5,915 nucleotides of DNA. Origin: an uncultured Eubacterium sp. (GTDB taxonomy: Bacteria > Bacillota_A > Clostridia > Lachnospirales > Lachnospiraceae). Every line of letters starts with the position of its first letter. The first letter of the stretch is position 1. Shown in pieces: positions 5,609 to 5,915 of this stretch. Made by a program: the position numbers and the translations under genes. The stretch is taken from positions 1 through 5,915 of the forward strand of contig CANTHI010000251.1 of the NCBI GenBank assembly GCA_947653505.1. The letters are read 5' to 3'. The notes under the pieces were generated by a model. The model was given only the letters and a program-made list of their open reading frames with translations, did not search any database and was not told the DNA's origin.

Positions 5609-5915
5609 GCTGCAGACGGGGTAAAGCCCCACAGGCGCGAACTTAAGTGGAAATGCAACAATTTACTTAAAAGTGTTGCGTATTGGCTATGAGGACGCCG
5701 GATGGAAGGCGGTGACCTGTCTGCCTGTGACTTTTCCAGAATGCAAGAAGTTCTAAGTATTCTGCATCAACTCTTTGGTACCGGACGGGCGCGACACCTG
5801 GTTCGCTTCTGGCGTTCCGCCAGCAGCTAAAGGTGCCGCTTCGGCTACGCCGCCTGTGTATCGGGCAGAATACTAAGAACTTCTAACCATTCTTCCAACG
5901 TCTCAGGCAGACAGG
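5609..5915 (+). ncRNA. Large structured RNA, possibly raiA-motif type, may continue past the window
   Basis: This stretch of about 300 nt without a gene has extensive complementarity. Local hairpins are GGGG/CCCC (5618-5621/5627-5630), GCAACA/TGTTGC (5655-5660/5674-5679), AGG plus CGCC/GGCG plus CCT (5692-5718), CTGGC/GCCAG (5809-5813/5819-5823) and a UUCG-capped or GCCG/CGGC hairpin (5835-5845). A long rod is formed by 5716-5726/5905-5915 (11 perfect pairs), 5729-5731/5900-5902, 5738-5743/5888-5893 and 5746-5765/5865-5884 (19 of 20 pairs, one A-A mismatch). GCGAAC (5637-5642) can pair with GTTCGC (5801-5806) as a pseudoknot. The size, host type and pseudoknotted architecture suggest the raiA-motif RNA of Firmicutes, but this is a memory-based guess. 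No clear own promoter is visible, so it may be cut from or read with the PHP transcript. Real boundaries are uncertain, and a terminator would lie beyond 5915. Confidence 0.7.

Noticed and set aside
1..5915. CRISPR arrays, insertion sequences, tRNA or rRNA genes
   Set aside because: No regularly spaced repeats, transposase motifs, terminal inverted repeats, tRNA cloverleaf or rRNA sequence was seen.

Overview
The window looks like chromosomal DNA of a Clostridia-class Firmicute, most likely a gut Lachnospiraceae-type organism. The reasons are the moderate GC content, strong AGGAGG-type ribosome binding sites, consensus sigma-A promoters, and a ClpS/ClpA/Aat set that some Clostridia carry beside or instead of ClpC. 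The taxon is inferred from these traits, not from a marker gene.

Two transcription units diverge from about 4530-4730. Leftward (minus strand), a consensus promoter (TTGACA, 17 bp, TATAAT) reads a six-TM rhomboid-fold protein with a C-terminal zinc-finger-like tail and no rhomboid catalytic residues (3635-4486). After about 140 nt come clpS (3177-3494), clpA (880-3174) and aat (190-849), almost abutting. A weak hairpin plus T-run (107-137) may end the unit. A diverged 46-bp tandem duplication covers the last codons and stop of aat (141-232).

Rightward (plus strand), a second good promoter (TTGACT, 17 bp, TATACT) reads a PHP-domain phosphoesterase of the YciV/RNase AM/nucleoside 3',5'-bisphosphate phosphatase type (4757-5608). 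Directly after its stop is a non-coding stretch (5609-5915) that folds on paper into an elaborate RNA. It has a long interrupted rod of about 39 base pairs closing at the last base of the window, local hairpins and candidate pseudoknots. Its size, host type and architecture suggest the raiA-motif class of clostridial RNAs, but I could not verify that.

Functionally, Aat, ClpS and ClpA form the leucine N-degron pathway. Aat adds Leu/Phe to N-terminal Lys/Arg, ClpS binds the resulting N-degron, and ClpA unfolds the substrate for ClpP, which is not in the window. Having all three in one operon behind a pseudorhomboid membrane protein suggests, as a hypothesis only, a membrane-linked quality-control module resembling the pairing of derlin-type pseudorhomboids with an AAA+ unfoldase. 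The structured RNA and the pseudorhomboid-N-degron linkage are the two points most worth following up.
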